A stretch of 64,000 nucleotides of DNA from an uncultured Victivallales bacterium (GCA_944390735.1 CALXRL010000044.1:124001-188000), one strand, 5' to 3'. Counted from the stretch's first letter, positions 51,052 to 60,636 are shown. Made by a program: numbers and translations. Notes: generated from the sequence alone by a model not told the origin.

Positions 51052-52329
51052 ATGAACGATATTCTAGCTGTACTGATCCCCGTAAGCGTTGTTTTTTATG
51101 CGCTGATCTCCTGCGTCTTCGATGCGTTCGAAGATCTCTCCGGCGGACGCGTCCGGAAAATCGAAGAGAAGAATCCGGAACTGGCGGAAAAACTGGATGC
51201 CTGGCTGGAAAAAAGCGACCGCATCCGCATGGTCTGCAAACTGCTGCTGTTTGTCTTTGCGGCGATTTTCTCCATCAGCGTCTATTTTGCCGCGGGGGGG
51301 ATCAACGGAGCGCTGGGACTCTCCATTCCCTATGTGCAGGCGATTGTGGTTGCGGTGGGAATCATTCTGCTCAGTTCGGCGAGCGATCTTCTGGCGAAAC
51401 TGCTGCTGCCGCGCTTCGATCTGGCCTTCATCCGGCATACGATGCCCGGACTTCTGATTTTCACGGAAATCATTCTGGCGCCGCTGAGTCCGCTTCTGAA
51501 GCTGCTGAACAACAAGGTGGAGGCGCTGGTCGAAGACGCCAAGCCGGAGGACAAGGCAAGCCTCGAGGACGAAATTCTCGATATGATGGAGGATGAACCG
51601 GACGGCGAACTCGAAGAGGGGGAAAAACGCATGATCCGCGGCATTTTCGATCTCTCCGACATGTCGGTCAAGGAGATCATGACGCCGCGAGTGGATGTGG
51701 TGGCCATTCCGCTTTCCTCCAGTCTGGAGGATGCCAAGAAAGTGATTGTCTCCACCGGACACAGCCGCATTCCGGTCTACGGAAGGAGCATCGACGAAAT
51801 CCGCGGAATCATCTACGCAAAAGACTTTCTTTCGGTTTCCGCGGACAAGAAAAGTCTGGCGGGCATGATCCATACGCCGATCTTCATTCCGGAAACCAAG
51901 GCGGTTGATGAACTGCTGGAGGAGATCAAACGCTCCCGGAACCATTTTGCCGTCATCATCGACGAATACGGGGGAACCAGCGGAATCGTGACATTCGAAG
52001 ACATCATTGAAGAGATTGTCGGCGACGTCCGCGACGAATACGACACGGCGGAGGACGCCACGGAAAAACCCCAGCTCATGCCGGACGGCTCCGTGCTGCT
52101 GGAAGCCAGAACCCCCGTTTCCGACGTCAATGAAATTCTCGACATCGAAATTCCCGATTCGGAACACGCGGACACCATCGGAGGCTATATCTGCGCCGAA
52201 CTCGGACGAATTCCCGAGGAGGGGGAAACCTTCTCCGCGCCGGGCCTTTTTGACGCCGTCGTCGTGAAGGCCGACAAGCGAAAAATCCAGAAACTGAAAC
52301 TCACCGTCCCGGATCTCGAAGATGAATAA
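51052..52329 (+). CDS. CNNM/CorC-family membrane protein with CBS pair
   Basis: A 425-residue protein: four hydrophobic segments of a divergent CNNM (DUF21) domain (about 1-150), an acidic linker, a CBS pair (MIRGIFDLSDMSVKEIMTPRVDVVAI; HFAVIIDEYGGTSGIVTFEDIIEEIVGDVRDEYD) and a CorC_HlyC domain at the end. Family members are linked to magnesium and cobalt efflux. The gene follows ybeY as is common, but has its own promoter. No clear Shine-Dalgarno sequence precedes the ATG. It overlaps the DUF502 gene by 8 bases. Confidence 0.9.
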   Translation: MNDILAVLIPVSVVFYALISCVFDAFEDLSGGRVRKIEEKNPELAEKLDAWLEKSDRIRMVCKLLLFVFAAIFSISVYFAAGGINGALGLSIPYVQAIVVAVGIILLSSASDLLAKLLLPRFDLAFIRHTMPGLLIFTEIILAPLSPLLKLLNNKVEALVEDAKPEDKASLEDEILDMMEDEPDGELEEGEKRMIRGIFDLSDMSVKEIMTPRVDVVAIPLSSSLEDAKKVIVSTGHSRIPVYGRSIDEIRGIIYAKDFLSVSADKKSLAGMIHTPIFIPETKAVDELLEEIKRSRNHFAVIIDEYGGTSGIVTFEDIIEEIVGDVRDEYDTAEDATEKPQLMPDGSVLLEARTPVSDVNEILDIEIPDSEHADTIGGYICAELGRIPEEGETFSAPGLFDAVVVKADKRKIQKLKLTVPDLEDE

Positions 52330-53032
52330 CGCAGAACAGACTCCCGTGTCATCCATGCCGTCCCCGCCGCCCGCGCCGCCGAAATTCACGGCGAAACTCC
52401 GCAACACAATGATTGCCGGTCTCTTCATTGTCGTTCCCATTTTCATTACGCTCTGGATCGCCTACTGGGGGATCTCCGCCATGACGGACTGGGCGGTGGA
52501 GATGTATGCCAATTCGCGCTTCCGGGAGTTTCCCGGCTGGCCGGTCGCCATCCGCATCGGAACGATTGCGGTGATTCTCTGCGGCATTTTCAGCGTCGGG
52601 CAGATCGCCAAGATCACGCTCGGGCGCAACTTCATCCGCTGGACGCAGATGCTGCTGCTCAAACTGCCGATTCTCCGGATTGTCTATTCCACCTGCGAAC
52701 AGATCGGAGAGACGGTCAAATCCTCGCAGGGAGGACTGTTCAAACAGGTTGCCATGTTCGAGTATCCCCGGAAAGGCTGTTACGCCATCGGCTTTGTCAC
52801 GAACTGCAACGAGGAGACCTTTGAAGTCAACGAACACCTGCACGAAGAAGTCTACAGCATTTTCATGCCCACCACGCCGAACCCGACCAGCGGATTTCTC
52901 ATGTTCATCCCCAAACGGGAGTGCGTCATTCTGAAGATGAGTGTGGCGGAGGCGATGACCCTGATCGTCAGCGGCGGCGTCATTCTGCCGGGCCGGAAAA
53001 CCGCAATCGAAAACGAGCCGCAGCGTCAATGA
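52322..53032 (+). CDS. DUF502-family membrane protein
   Basis: A 236-residue protein with a Pro-rich N-terminus, two membrane helices (about 28-50 and 78-98) and a soluble C-terminal domain. KLRNTMIAGLFIVVPIFITLWI, LLKLPILRIVYSTCEQIGETV and FVTNCNEE..VFMPTTPNPTSGF-type segments are the DUF502 family signature. Function is unknown. Its stop overlaps the kinase-like start (ATGA). Confidence 0.88.
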   Translation: MNNAEQTPVSSMPSPPPAPPKFTAKLRNTMIAGLFIVVPIFITLWIAYWGISAMTDWAVEMYANSRFREFPGWPVAIRIGTIAVILCGIFSVGQIAKITLGRNFIRWTQMLLLKLPILRIVYSTCEQIGETVKSSQGGLFKQVAMFEYPRKGCYAIGFVTNCNEETFEVNEHLHEEVYSIFMPTTPNPTSGFLMFIPKRECVILKMSVAEAMTLIVSGGVILPGRKTAIENEPQRQ

Positions 53033-54045
53033 AACTGCGGCGCGGCGGCTGGACCTGGCACCTGGAGGATCCCTCCATTCTGGACTCCTGGGCGGACCGG
53101 ATTCCCGAGCTGATCCGACACCCCGTCAAACGCAACGGCGTGCGATCCATCTTCCGGACAACCGACGAGGCCGGACGCGGCTATTTCGTCAAGGTGGAGG
53201 AAAAAAGCGGACTTCTTCCGCATCTCCGCAGCCGTTTTTTCTCGAAGGCGGAATCGGAATGCCGTTCCGCGCATCTGCTTCAGGCCTGCGGAATTGCCTG
53301 TGCGGAGTATCCGGCGTGGGGATACAATGGACATGGCGGTTCCATTCTGGTTTCCCGGGCGCTCGACCGGGAGATCTCCGCAATGGAGTTCTGGTATGCG
53401 AAAGCCAGATTCGACGACAAGCGGAAAGAGCGGTGGCTGAATCTCTTTTTTCAGCTGGCGGTCCGATTCCGGGAGCATCATCTGACCCATCCGGATTTCC
53501 ATGCGGCGAACGTGATGCTGGATCCGAAGAGTCAGCAGCCGACCCTGATCGACCCGTATGGGATCCGCCGGACGGCCTGCGGCGGAAACGCGGAACTGCG
53601 CGCCCTGCTTGCATGGCTGCCGCCCCTGCGTCTGGATCTCTCGGAGGAGGAGCTGGCAGATCGTCTGCGCCTCTCCGGTCTTCTCCGTTCCGGAACGGAA
53701 GACTTTGTGCACGATCTCTGCCGACGCGCCGACCGGCGGGTGGAAAAGGAGTGGGAAAACCGGCGGAAACCGCAGATTCTTTCCGGGAATTCTAAGTTCA
53801 GCCATATCGAGGGCTGTCGCGAATACCGTCACACCCTGTGGTATGAACCGGCGCCGATGCCGCCGGAAACGGAACTGCTTGCGGAAGAACTGCCGGAGGA
53901 AAAAGCGGAACGGCTCTGGCTGGACTCTTTCCGGAATCAGCTGCTCTGCCGCAGAATGGAAAAAGTCCCTCTGATTTTCGAGAAAAAACAGGGGAAATGC
54001 CGCATTTTCAGTCTTTTATACAAGAAAAATTCGTATTTTTGCTGA
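53029..54045 (+). CDS. Kdo/WaaP-like kinase-fold protein
   Basis: A 338-residue protein with protein-kinase-like motifs as in the Kdo/lipopolysaccharide heptose kinases: YFVKVEEKSG (lysine for ATP), a catalytic loop HPDFHAANVMLD and a metal-binding LIDPYG in place of DFG. It probably phosphorylates a lipopolysaccharide core sugar or another envelope component (inference). The last ~60 residues are charged and lack a family match. It starts by ATGA overlap with the DUF502 gene. Confidence 0.72.
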   Translation: MKLRRGGWTWHLEDPSILDSWADRIPELIRHPVKRNGVRSIFRTTDEAGRGYFVKVEEKSGLLPHLRSRFFSKAESECRSAHLLQACGIACAEYPAWGYNGHGGSILVSRALDREISAMEFWYAKARFDDKRKERWLNLFFQLAVRFREHHLTHPDFHAANVMLDPKSQQPTLIDPYGIRRTACGGNAELRALLAWLPPLRLDLSEEELADRLRLSGLLRSGTEDFVHDLCRRADRRVEKEWENRRKPQILSGNSKFSHIEGCREYRHTLWYEPAPMPPETELLAEELPEEKAERLWLDSFRNQLLCRRMEKVPLIFEKKQGKCRIFSLLYKKNSYFC

Positions 54046-54063
54046 TTCCCGGACAATTTTCGA

Positions 54064-54091
54064 TTGAATTGTTTGAATCCGGCGTTATATT
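54064..54091 (+). promoter_or_regulatory. Promoter of the 259-residue membrane protein gene
   Basis: TTGAAT (54064-54069), 16 bases, TATATT (54086-54091), 62 bases before the ATG. Confidence 0.65.
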
Positions 54092-54152
54092 CGGGGAAAG
54101 AGGACAGTTTTTTTTATTTCAAAATAGCAACCAAATCAGAGAGGTAAAAGAG

Positions 54153-54932
54153 ATGGGCGTATTAACAATCGTAATCATGATCGCAGCGTTTATCGGCATG
54201 ATCATCTGTGCGAAAAAGCAGAAAACGAATCCGAATGCAAAGACATTCGCGATTCTGTGCCTGATCGTGGTCGTCATCTGCGCGGGCAAGTTCCTGATTG
54301 ATTCCGGTGCTCTCGGCGGCATGTCCCGGGAAATGAAGGAGGCGCTTGCCAGCTATGAACGGTTCAGCGAAGCATCCGCCCAGGCCGCGGGTGAGTTTGT
54401 CTCCCAGAAGTTCGCAGGCAAAAAGGCGATCATTGTCGCATCCGGCGGAAACGCGTTTGAAAAGCAGCCGAACAAGCTGGCCGGCTATGTCAAGAAGTAT
54501 CTGACCGGCGTCAATGCCGAAATCAAGGGCCTGCCCTATGATCCCCCGCAGAACGATCCCGGAATGGGCGAAGAGTATATGAATGCCAAATATTTCAATC
54601 AGCTCTTCGACAACAACAAGGATACCGATCTGTTCATTCTGACCATCAGTCTTCCGTTTGATCCGGCTCAGGCCGCGAAAATCAAACTCTGGGGCAAGAA
54701 GGACGGCCAGAAACTGGTTCTCATCAATGCCGACGTTCATTATCTTTACAATGAGATCAAGAACGGCGTGGTGGCGGCCGCGGTCGTCATGCGTCCCGAC
54801 CTGAAACAGGAAGATTTCGAAAAGAACGCCCCGAGCAATCTGAAAAAAGCGTTCGAAGCCAGATATCTGCTCATCACTCCGCAGAATGTCGACGTCATTG
54901 CGAAGAAATATTCCAATCTCTTTGCAAAATAA
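54153..54932 (+). CDS. Two-helix membrane protein of unknown function
   Basis: A 259-residue protein I do not recognise. Two membrane helices lie at about 2-19 and 31-48, separated by a short basic loop (CAKKQKTNPNAK); the remaining ~210 residues are a soluble domain that looks alpha/beta, with KKAIIVASGGNAF, DLFILTISLPF and KLVLINADVHYLY as alternating strands. This resembles a Rossmann-like sheet without an obvious nucleotide motif. Monocistronic: strong promoter in front, strong terminator behind. Confidence 0.8.
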   Translation: MGVLTIVIMIAAFIGMIICAKKQKTNPNAKTFAILCLIVVVICAGKFLIDSGALGGMSREMKEALASYERFSEASAQAAGEFVSQKFAGKKAIIVASGGNAFEKQPNKLAGYVKKYLTGVNAEIKGLPYDPPQNDPGMGEEYMNAKYFNQLFDNNKDTDLFILTISLPFDPAQAAKIKLWGKKDGQKLVLINADVHYLYNEIKNGVVAAAVVMRPDLKQEDFEKNAPSNLKKAFEARYLLITPQNVDVIAKKYSNLFAK

Positions 54933-54960
54933 GGCCCGGATCATTTGAAACACGTGCGAA

Positions 54961-54991
54961 GGACAGCCTGAAAAGGCTGTCCTTTTTTTTT
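54961..54991 (+). terminator. Strong intrinsic terminator
   Basis: GGACAGCC, loop TGAAAA, GGCTGTCC, then nine T. It ends the preceding membrane protein gene; the next ATG is only 3 bases after the T run. Confidence 0.93.
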
Positions 54992-54994
54992 GGA

Positions 54995-55717
54995 ATGGAA
55001 TCGTATTCTCTGAAATTACCCTCCGGAAAGATTCTGGAAATTCCTCTGCGGAGATCGGACCGCGCCAGGCGGATTCTGCTTCGAATGACGGAAAACGGAC
55101 CGGAACTGGTGCTTCCGCGTCTGGCGAACCGCGAACAGGCGCTGATCTTTGCGGAGTCGCAAGGGGCATGGCTGGAGCGCATGCTCCGCACAGTTCGACC
55201 GGAAAAAACGCAACGACCCGACCATCTGGATCTGGCGTTTACCGGGGAAAGCCTTGACATTGAATATCTTTCGCAGGATGTGGTCTGGACCGGGGTACGG
55301 TATCGAGGCCCGACGCGGCTTTCCGTCTCGGGCAACATTCAGACGGATGAGATCTGCATTCTGGCGCTTCGGAACTGGCTGAAACGGAAAGCGGTCGTGG
55401 AGCTTCGTCCCTTTGCGGCGGATGTCTGCTCCGAACTGGGCTTTGAGCTGGCGGGTTTCAAGATCGGCCTTCAGCGAAGAGTCTGGGGAACGTGCTCCTC
55501 CCGACGGGTCATCAGCCTGAATTCCGCGCTGCTCTTCTTCCCGAAGGAGATCGCCCGGTATGTCATTATTCACGAGGGCTGCCATTTGACGGAAATGAAC
55601 CATTCCATCCGGTTCTGGAATCTGGTGAAGCGTTATTATCCGTATCCGGAACACGCGCGCAGGGTTCTGAACGCTCCCCGCTCCGTTCCCGCCTGGGTGC
55701 ACGCGAAGTTCCGATAA
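54995..55717 (+). CDS. YgjP/DUF45-family metallopeptidase
   Basis: A 240-residue zinc metallopeptidase-like protein. The zinc motif is H193-E-G-C-H197 with a third ligand at His203 (HEGCHLTEMNHSIRFW), and WGTCSSRRVISLNSALLFFP precedes it, both typical of YgjP. Cellular role is unknown. The ATG lies directly after the terminator T run, leaving no normal ribosome site (only GGA); the next in-frame ATG would remove conserved N-terminal residues. It converges with the transglutaminase operon. Confidence 0.88.
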   Translation: MESYSLKLPSGKILEIPLRRSDRARRILLRMTENGPELVLPRLANREQALIFAESQGAWLERMLRTVRPEKTQRPDHLDLAFTGESLDIEYLSQDVVWTGVRYRGPTRLSVSGNIQTDEICILALRNWLKRKAVVELRPFAADVCSELGFELAGFKIGLQRRVWGTCSSRRVISLNSALLFFPKEIARYVIIHEGCHLTEMNHSIRFWNLVKRYYPYPEHARRVLNAPRSVPAWVHAKFR

Positions 55718-55907
55718 AGAGGCATTCGCGGCGCACCCAGGCCCCATTTACCGATTTCAGAACCTCTTCTCCATTTTTCTGCACATGAATGAAAGAAGCA
55801 GATCAAAAGTTCCATTGCCGCAAGAATCTCCACAGCGTCGGATTCCGGTGCGTTCCTCCTGTGTCTGAGACACGCCCTGATATTGTCCCCCTGCGGAGCG
55901 ATCCGGT

Positions 55908-58127
55908 TCAGACGCCGTTCCGGAACGATCCGCAACCCCGTTTCAGATGCGACAGCACCTCCCCGCTCTTCCGCTCCCATGCCCGGATCCGTTCCCGGTC
56001 CGGCGGGGACTCCCGATACCGAAGCGACTCATACTCCGATACAACCGAACGAATCTCCTCCGGGAAATCCCCGTAAAACGCCTGAAGCGTGCTCCCGGAC
56101 GGACGCTTCAACCCCGTTCTCTTCGCCACGCGGCGTTCAAATCTTGCGAACATCGCGGCAAGCTGCCGGGTCTCCCGGGGAATTTCCCACTCATCCCGGC
56201 GCCGCCTCCGCCTGAAACGCCGGTACAGAATCCAGAACACGCAAAGAGCCAGAAGCAGAAGCACCGCCGGATTCCGGAAAATCCGATGAAGAAAAAGAAC
56301 CGCCGTTTCCAGAACGGTCAGAACCGCGTCGGCAAAATAGCCGCGCCGAATATCGGCGAAGGCCTGCTGAACGGTCTGTTTCAGAAGATCCAGAACCGAG
56401 GAGAGCGCCTCCGGTTTCCGACGATCCCGCGCCATCGGAATATCCGCAGAAAACGGCGTCGCTTCCACAGCGATCCATCGTTTCTCATCCGAAAGCCAGG
56501 CCTCGCACCATGCGTGCGCGTCCGCGGCGCGCGACAGATAGTAGCCGGAATAGGGATGACGCTCTTCACAGATCAAACCGGTCACATAGCGTGTCGGAAT
56601 CCCCATCGCGCGCAGGAGAAGCGCCGCGGACGAGGCAAACAGCTCACAGTGTCCCTTCCGGCCGCTCTCCAGGAAGAAAAGAACCGGATCGCGCCCATCC
56701 CGGGGAGGAGAAAAATCCAGCGAATAGCGGCAGCGGCGATTCAGAAACGCGGTAAGAAACTCTATTTTTTCCCGCGGACTCCCAAACGACCGGACCGCGA
56801 CAAGGCGTGAAGCCATCTTCCGAAGCGGCCCGGACACCGAATCGGGAAGATGAGTCAGCTCCCGGAACAGCGCAGCATCCATCTCCGGACCGTAATAGGC
56901 CGGAAACGGGGAACTCGTCGTGGTAAAAAGGGTGCATCCGCCGTCGCGTTTCCACTGTTTGAGCTGGAAGATCCCGTGGCCGGTCAGCTCCGCCCCGTCG
57001 GCGACAGCGTCCAGACGATAGGTGTTCCCGGGAGCGGGAATCGTTCCGCGTGTGAGAAGTCCGTCAAAATAAAGATCCATCCGCCGCAGCGGCGGTTTCG
57101 GGGGATCGCGGGGATTGTCCGGGACCGAATCCGGCGCACCGGGATAGGATCGGATGAAAAAGGTGCTGTCGGAAAGAACGGTCGCGCGGCGGATCGCCTG
57201 CAGCTCCGAAACCGTGTTTTTCCCGCTCCATCTCCCATTCTGATACGACGTGTAGACCCCTCCGCGCAGATAGCCGGGCGCACTCTCCGAACGGGCCCGG
57301 AGAAGAACCTTCGCCGGATCCCCGTGAAGACGCGGATGCAGCGTCGCCCGCAAATTCACCGATGAGGAGAGAAGCATCATCTCCCGCCCCTGATTCTGAC
57401 GCATTCCCACCCGCAGAAAATAGAGTTCCAGATGACGGAACAAGCGCGTATTCGCATCATAAAATCTCGATGCGCTGAATGCAAAAACCGGAATCAGAAG
57501 CGTACACAGGATCAGAAGACACATCCGCAGGACAGCGGTTCTCCTCCGCCCCGTCTCCAAACGGACGGAGCGGCTGAAAAGAAGAAAATATCCGGGAAGC
57601 GTCATCGCCTGGATCAGCGCCGCAACCGCATAGGACTCGCGGTACCGGCGCAGCGGCTCGTCCAGAAAGAAAAGAACCGTGTTGGAAAGATCCCGCGACT
57701 GGAACATGTCGCCGCAGACCAGCATGGCGGCAAGCGTCAGAGCGGCCGTCACTCCGATCCGATAGGAATTCGGCGAAAAAAAACAGCTCAGCGCCGCCGT
57801 GTACAGCAGCAGCGGAACCACCAGACTTGATCGCAGCATCAGATCAAACAGACCGAACCGGGCTTCATCCACCGTCACAATCATATCGGGAATCACCGCC
57901 AGAACCAGCGCAGCCGTTGCACAGTAGATGATCGGACGGTCCGTATAGGACAGCGCCCGCTTCCGGAACAGACCGATCCCGAGCAGCACCGCGGGAATCA
58001 GAAAAATATGCGGCATGTCCACCTTCATGGCATACAGAAACGCCGGAGGAAGAATCAGAAGCGCATTCCGGAAAAAGACCGAAAGGGCCCCTCGCGGAAA
58101 AAGACGGAAACGCGGAAAACCACTCAT
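55908..58127 (-). CDS. Membrane transglutaminase-like protein (TgpA-type)
   Basis: A 739-residue protein with about six N-terminal helices, a periplasmic transglutaminase-core domain and a final helix followed by a basic cytoplasmic region (DUF4129-like). The core has the catalytic Cys in RKGHCELFASSAALLLRAMGIPTRYVTG and His in ADAHAWCEAW; the third position reads VEATPF where Asp is usual. It forms a standard operon with DUF58 and MoxR. The ATG overlaps the DUF58 stop (ATGA), with GGGAGA upstream. Confidence 0.9.
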   Translation of the reverse strand: MSGFPRFRLFPRGALSVFFRNALLILPPAFLYAMKVDMPHIFLIPAVLLGIGLFRKRALSYTDRPIIYCATAALVLAVIPDMIVTVDEARFGLFDLMLRSSLVVPLLLYTAALSCFFSPNSYRIGVTAALTLAAMLVCGDMFQSRDLSNTVLFFLDEPLRRYRESYAVAALIQAMTLPGYFLLFSRSVRLETGRRRTAVLRMCLLILCTLLIPVFAFSASRFYDANTRLFRHLELYFLRVGMRQNQGREMMLLSSSVNLRATLHPRLHGDPAKVLLRARSESAPGYLRGGVYTSYQNGRWSGKNTVSELQAIRRATVLSDSTFFIRSYPGAPDSVPDNPRDPPKPPLRRMDLYFDGLLTRGTIPAPGNTYRLDAVADGAELTGHGIFQLKQWKRDGGCTLFTTTSSPFPAYYGPEMDAALFRELTHLPDSVSGPLRKMASRLVAVRSFGSPREKIEFLTAFLNRRCRYSLDFSPPRDGRDPVLFFLESGRKGHCELFASSAALLLRAMGIPTRYVTGLICEERHPYSGYYLSRAADAHAWCEAWLSDEKRWIAVEATPFSADIPMARDRRKPEALSSVLDLLKQTVQQAFADIRRGYFADAVLTVLETAVLFLHRIFRNPAVLLLLALCVFWILYRRFRRRRRRDEWEIPRETRQLAAMFARFERRVAKRTGLKRPSGSTLQAFYGDFPEEIRSVVSEYESLRYRESPPDRERIRAWERKSGEVLSHLKRGCGSFRNGV

Positions 58128-59485
58128 AAATCCATCTCCCTTCCCCCGAGAATATCCCCGGTCCGGAGAGGCTCGACCCATCCGGGCCCGGAAGAGGCTC
58201 CGATGAGAAACGCCCGAACCGGAACCCCGGTCTCCACCAGCGCCCGGTACAGCTTCGAGGATTCCGGATCCACCCGCAGCAGAAGAAGGAAAACCGCCCC
58301 CGAAGAGGCGATGGTGCGGATGTCTTCCGGCGTAATCTTCCCGAAACGATCCCTCTTCCCGGAGGGCTCCAGCGCGGCAAGAAGATCCAGAAACGCCTCC
58401 TGCGTCATATACCGTCCCCCCGTGCGAAATCGATGAATCTCGGACCCCGCGGCAAACAGATCCACCACAAAATCACCCGAGGAGAGCGACGCGGCAAGAG
58501 AGGCGCAGAGAGAAACCGCCGCTTCAAACGGCGCATCGTCATACCCTCCCGTCCCCACTTTCAGCTGGAACAGATTCCGGAAAAGAGTGCGGAACGAAAA
58601 GCGCTCCGCGGCAAGGGAGTTGTCCAGAATCAGCGCGGCTCGGGAAAGCTTCTCCTCCTGAAACTCCTTGACCACAAACTGGGCATGTTTTGCGCTGGCA
58701 ACCCAGTGAATCTTGCGGGGATCATCCCCGGTCCGGTATTCACGGCAGCCGTAGAAATCCATGCTTCCGCCGACCGAGGCGGCACTGCTGACGCTCTCGC
58801 TGCTGCCCGCGTTCCCCTCCGGAAGACGAAGCGAACGAAGCGGTATCCACTCCGGATGGCAGATGATCTTCTGCCGACTTCCCGACGCGCAGCTCAGCTT
58901 GAAAATCTGAAACGGAAACCCCGTTTCCATCAGCGCCCGGGGAAGAAGATGAATTCCGCGCTTCTGAAGACGAAACTCCCGCGTGACAGTTCCCGTCTCC
59001 CCCCCTCCCAGCGACAGACGCGGAAGAGCCGGATCCGTTCCCGCCAGATGCCTCATCATCAGCGAGGCATCCGCGATCAGATCAAAACACGGCAGGTGCG
59101 AATGATTTTCCACCGTATAGCGGATCCGGAAGACGGCTCCACGGGCGACTCTTTCCGGCACCATCCGCCGGAAACGGATCCGCGGACGGAAAAGCAGCCC
59201 CGCCGCAATATCAAAAAAGAGCACCCCGGACAGCACAAAAAACAGAAGAACCGCCGGACTCCGGGACAAAATCAGCGAATAGCAGGCAATGGCCAGATAA
59301 ATCGCCAGGAACATCCTGCCCTGCGGCGTCAGGACCCGGTCCAGCAGCGCATATCCCCAGAGCAGCAGCAGAATCGGAAACGGGGTCCGGCGATTCTTCC
59401 GCGATCCCGGCACGGGAAACCAGGAAGGCCCCTCCCGAAACCCCCGTCTGAAACGCCGGAATGTCTCCAGAATCCGTTTCATCAT
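58124..59485 (-). CDS. DUF58-domain membrane protein
   Basis: A 453-residue protein with two N-terminal helices and a vWA-like DUF58 region (GSMDFYGCREYRTGDDPRKIHWVASAKHAQFVVKEFQEE is the family hallmark). With MoxR ATPase and a transglutaminase-like partner it is thought to assist assembly or quality control of envelope complexes. The double ATG at the MMKRILETF position is chosen; a GTG six codons upstream would overlap moxR. Confidence 0.9.
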   Translation of the reverse strand: MMKRILETFRRFRRGFREGPSWFPVPGSRKNRRTPFPILLLLWGYALLDRVLTPQGRMFLAIYLAIACYSLILSRSPAVLLFFVLSGVLFFDIAAGLLFRPRIRFRRMVPERVARGAVFRIRYTVENHSHLPCFDLIADASLMMRHLAGTDPALPRLSLGGGETGTVTREFRLQKRGIHLLPRALMETGFPFQIFKLSCASGSRQKIICHPEWIPLRSLRLPEGNAGSSESVSSAASVGGSMDFYGCREYRTGDDPRKIHWVASAKHAQFVVKEFQEEKLSRAALILDNSLAAERFSFRTLFRNLFQLKVGTGGYDDAPFEAAVSLCASLAASLSSGDFVVDLFAAGSEIHRFRTGGRYMTQEAFLDLLAALEPSGKRDRFGKITPEDIRTIASSGAVFLLLLRVDPESSKLYRALVETGVPVRAFLIGASSGPGWVEPLRTGDILGGREMDL

Positions 59486-59489
59486 GCGA

Positions 59490-60431
59490 TCAGACCGGAA
59501 CACGGATCCGTTTCATGATCCCCTCCAGCACCGACGCGGACGAAATCCCGGAGTGTCGACTTTCCAGCGTCAGGATCAGACGATGGGCCAGAACCGGCTG
59601 AATCAGCGGAAGAATGTCATCCGGTTTCAGATACGAACGATTGTTCAGCCAGGCCGAAGCCTGCGCGCAGCGGGAGAGCATCAGAAGCGCCCGGGGACTG
59701 GCTCCCAGACGGATCTCCGGAGCTTCACGCGTGGCTCGAATCAGCGTCATCATATATTCCGCCAGCGAATTCTCCAGTTCAATTGCGCGGACCTCCTCCT
59801 GAATCCGGCGGATCTCTTCGCAGGTCAGAATCGGCCGGACCGCGTCCAGCGGATCGGTTCTCTTCCGGTCGCGCAGAAGCTGCAGTTCCGACGCCTCGTC
59901 CGGATATCCCAGCGAAAGGCGCACCGCAAACCGGTCCAGCTGCGCTTCCGGCAGGGGATAGGTCCCGTAATACTCAATCGGATTCTGGGTCGCTATCACA
60001 AGAAAGGGGGTTGCAAGCGCAATTTCCCGGCCTTCGATGGAGACCTGCCGCTCATTCATCGCTTCCAGCAGCGCGGACTGCGTCCGCGGAGACGCCCGGT
60101 TGATTTCATCCGCCAGCAGAAGATTCGTAAAAACAGGCCCCCGGCGGAAAAAGAACGTCCCGTCCTTCGGCGAATAGATCGACGATCCCAGAATATCCGC
60201 CGGAAGCAGGTCCGGAGTGAACTGAATCCGGCTGAACTCCGCCGAAACAGAGAGCGCCAGCGCCTTGGCCAGCGTGGTCTTCCCTGTCCCGGGAACATCC
60301 TCCATCAGAATATGCCCCTCGGCAAACAGTGCCGCAAAGAGCAGCTTCAGCACCTCCTCCTTCCCTCGGATTACGGTATTCAGCTGCTGTCTGACTTGCT
60401 GAACCTTCTCAAAAAGCTGTTGATCCGGCAT
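59490..60431 (-). CDS. MoxR-family AAA+ ATPase
   Basis: A 313-residue chaperone-like ATPase. Walker A EDVPGTGKTTLAKALA, Walker B LLLADEINRASPRTQSALLEAM and sensor ATQNPIEYYGTYPLPEAQLDRF are standard for MoxR. First gene of the MoxR-DUF58-transglutaminase operon. The start ATG follows GGGAGCG; 21 further upstream codons are open but unlikely. The 205 bases to the next gene contain nothing I can support. Confidence 0.94.
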   Translation of the reverse strand: MPDQQLFEKVQQVRQQLNTVIRGKEEVLKLLFAALFAEGHILMEDVPGTGKTTLAKALALSVSAEFSRIQFTPDLLPADILGSSIYSPKDGTFFFRRGPVFTNLLLADEINRASPRTQSALLEAMNERQVSIEGREIALATPFLVIATQNPIEYYGTYPLPEAQLDRFAVRLSLGYPDEASELQLLRDRKRTDPLDAVRPILTCEEIRRIQEEVRAIELENSLAEYMMTLIRATREAPEIRLGASPRALLMLSRCAQASAWLNNRSYLKPDDILPLIQPVLAHRLILTLESRHSGISSASVLEGIMKRIRVPV

Positions 60432-60636
60432 GACGCGCTCCCTGGTTTTCTGCAATATAACCTCTCCGCGTCCTGATTCAATGCCGGAGCGCAATTTTCT
60501 TCTGCAAAATCCCTCCTTCCCCGGAGGTGGAGCGCTCCCTCTCCGGAAAACGCGGAAAACCGTGCGGATCCTCCTGTCGCTCCCTCTCCCCCGGAACGCA
60601 GGTCCCGAAACGGAAAGATCCGCAGGGCGGGGATCA

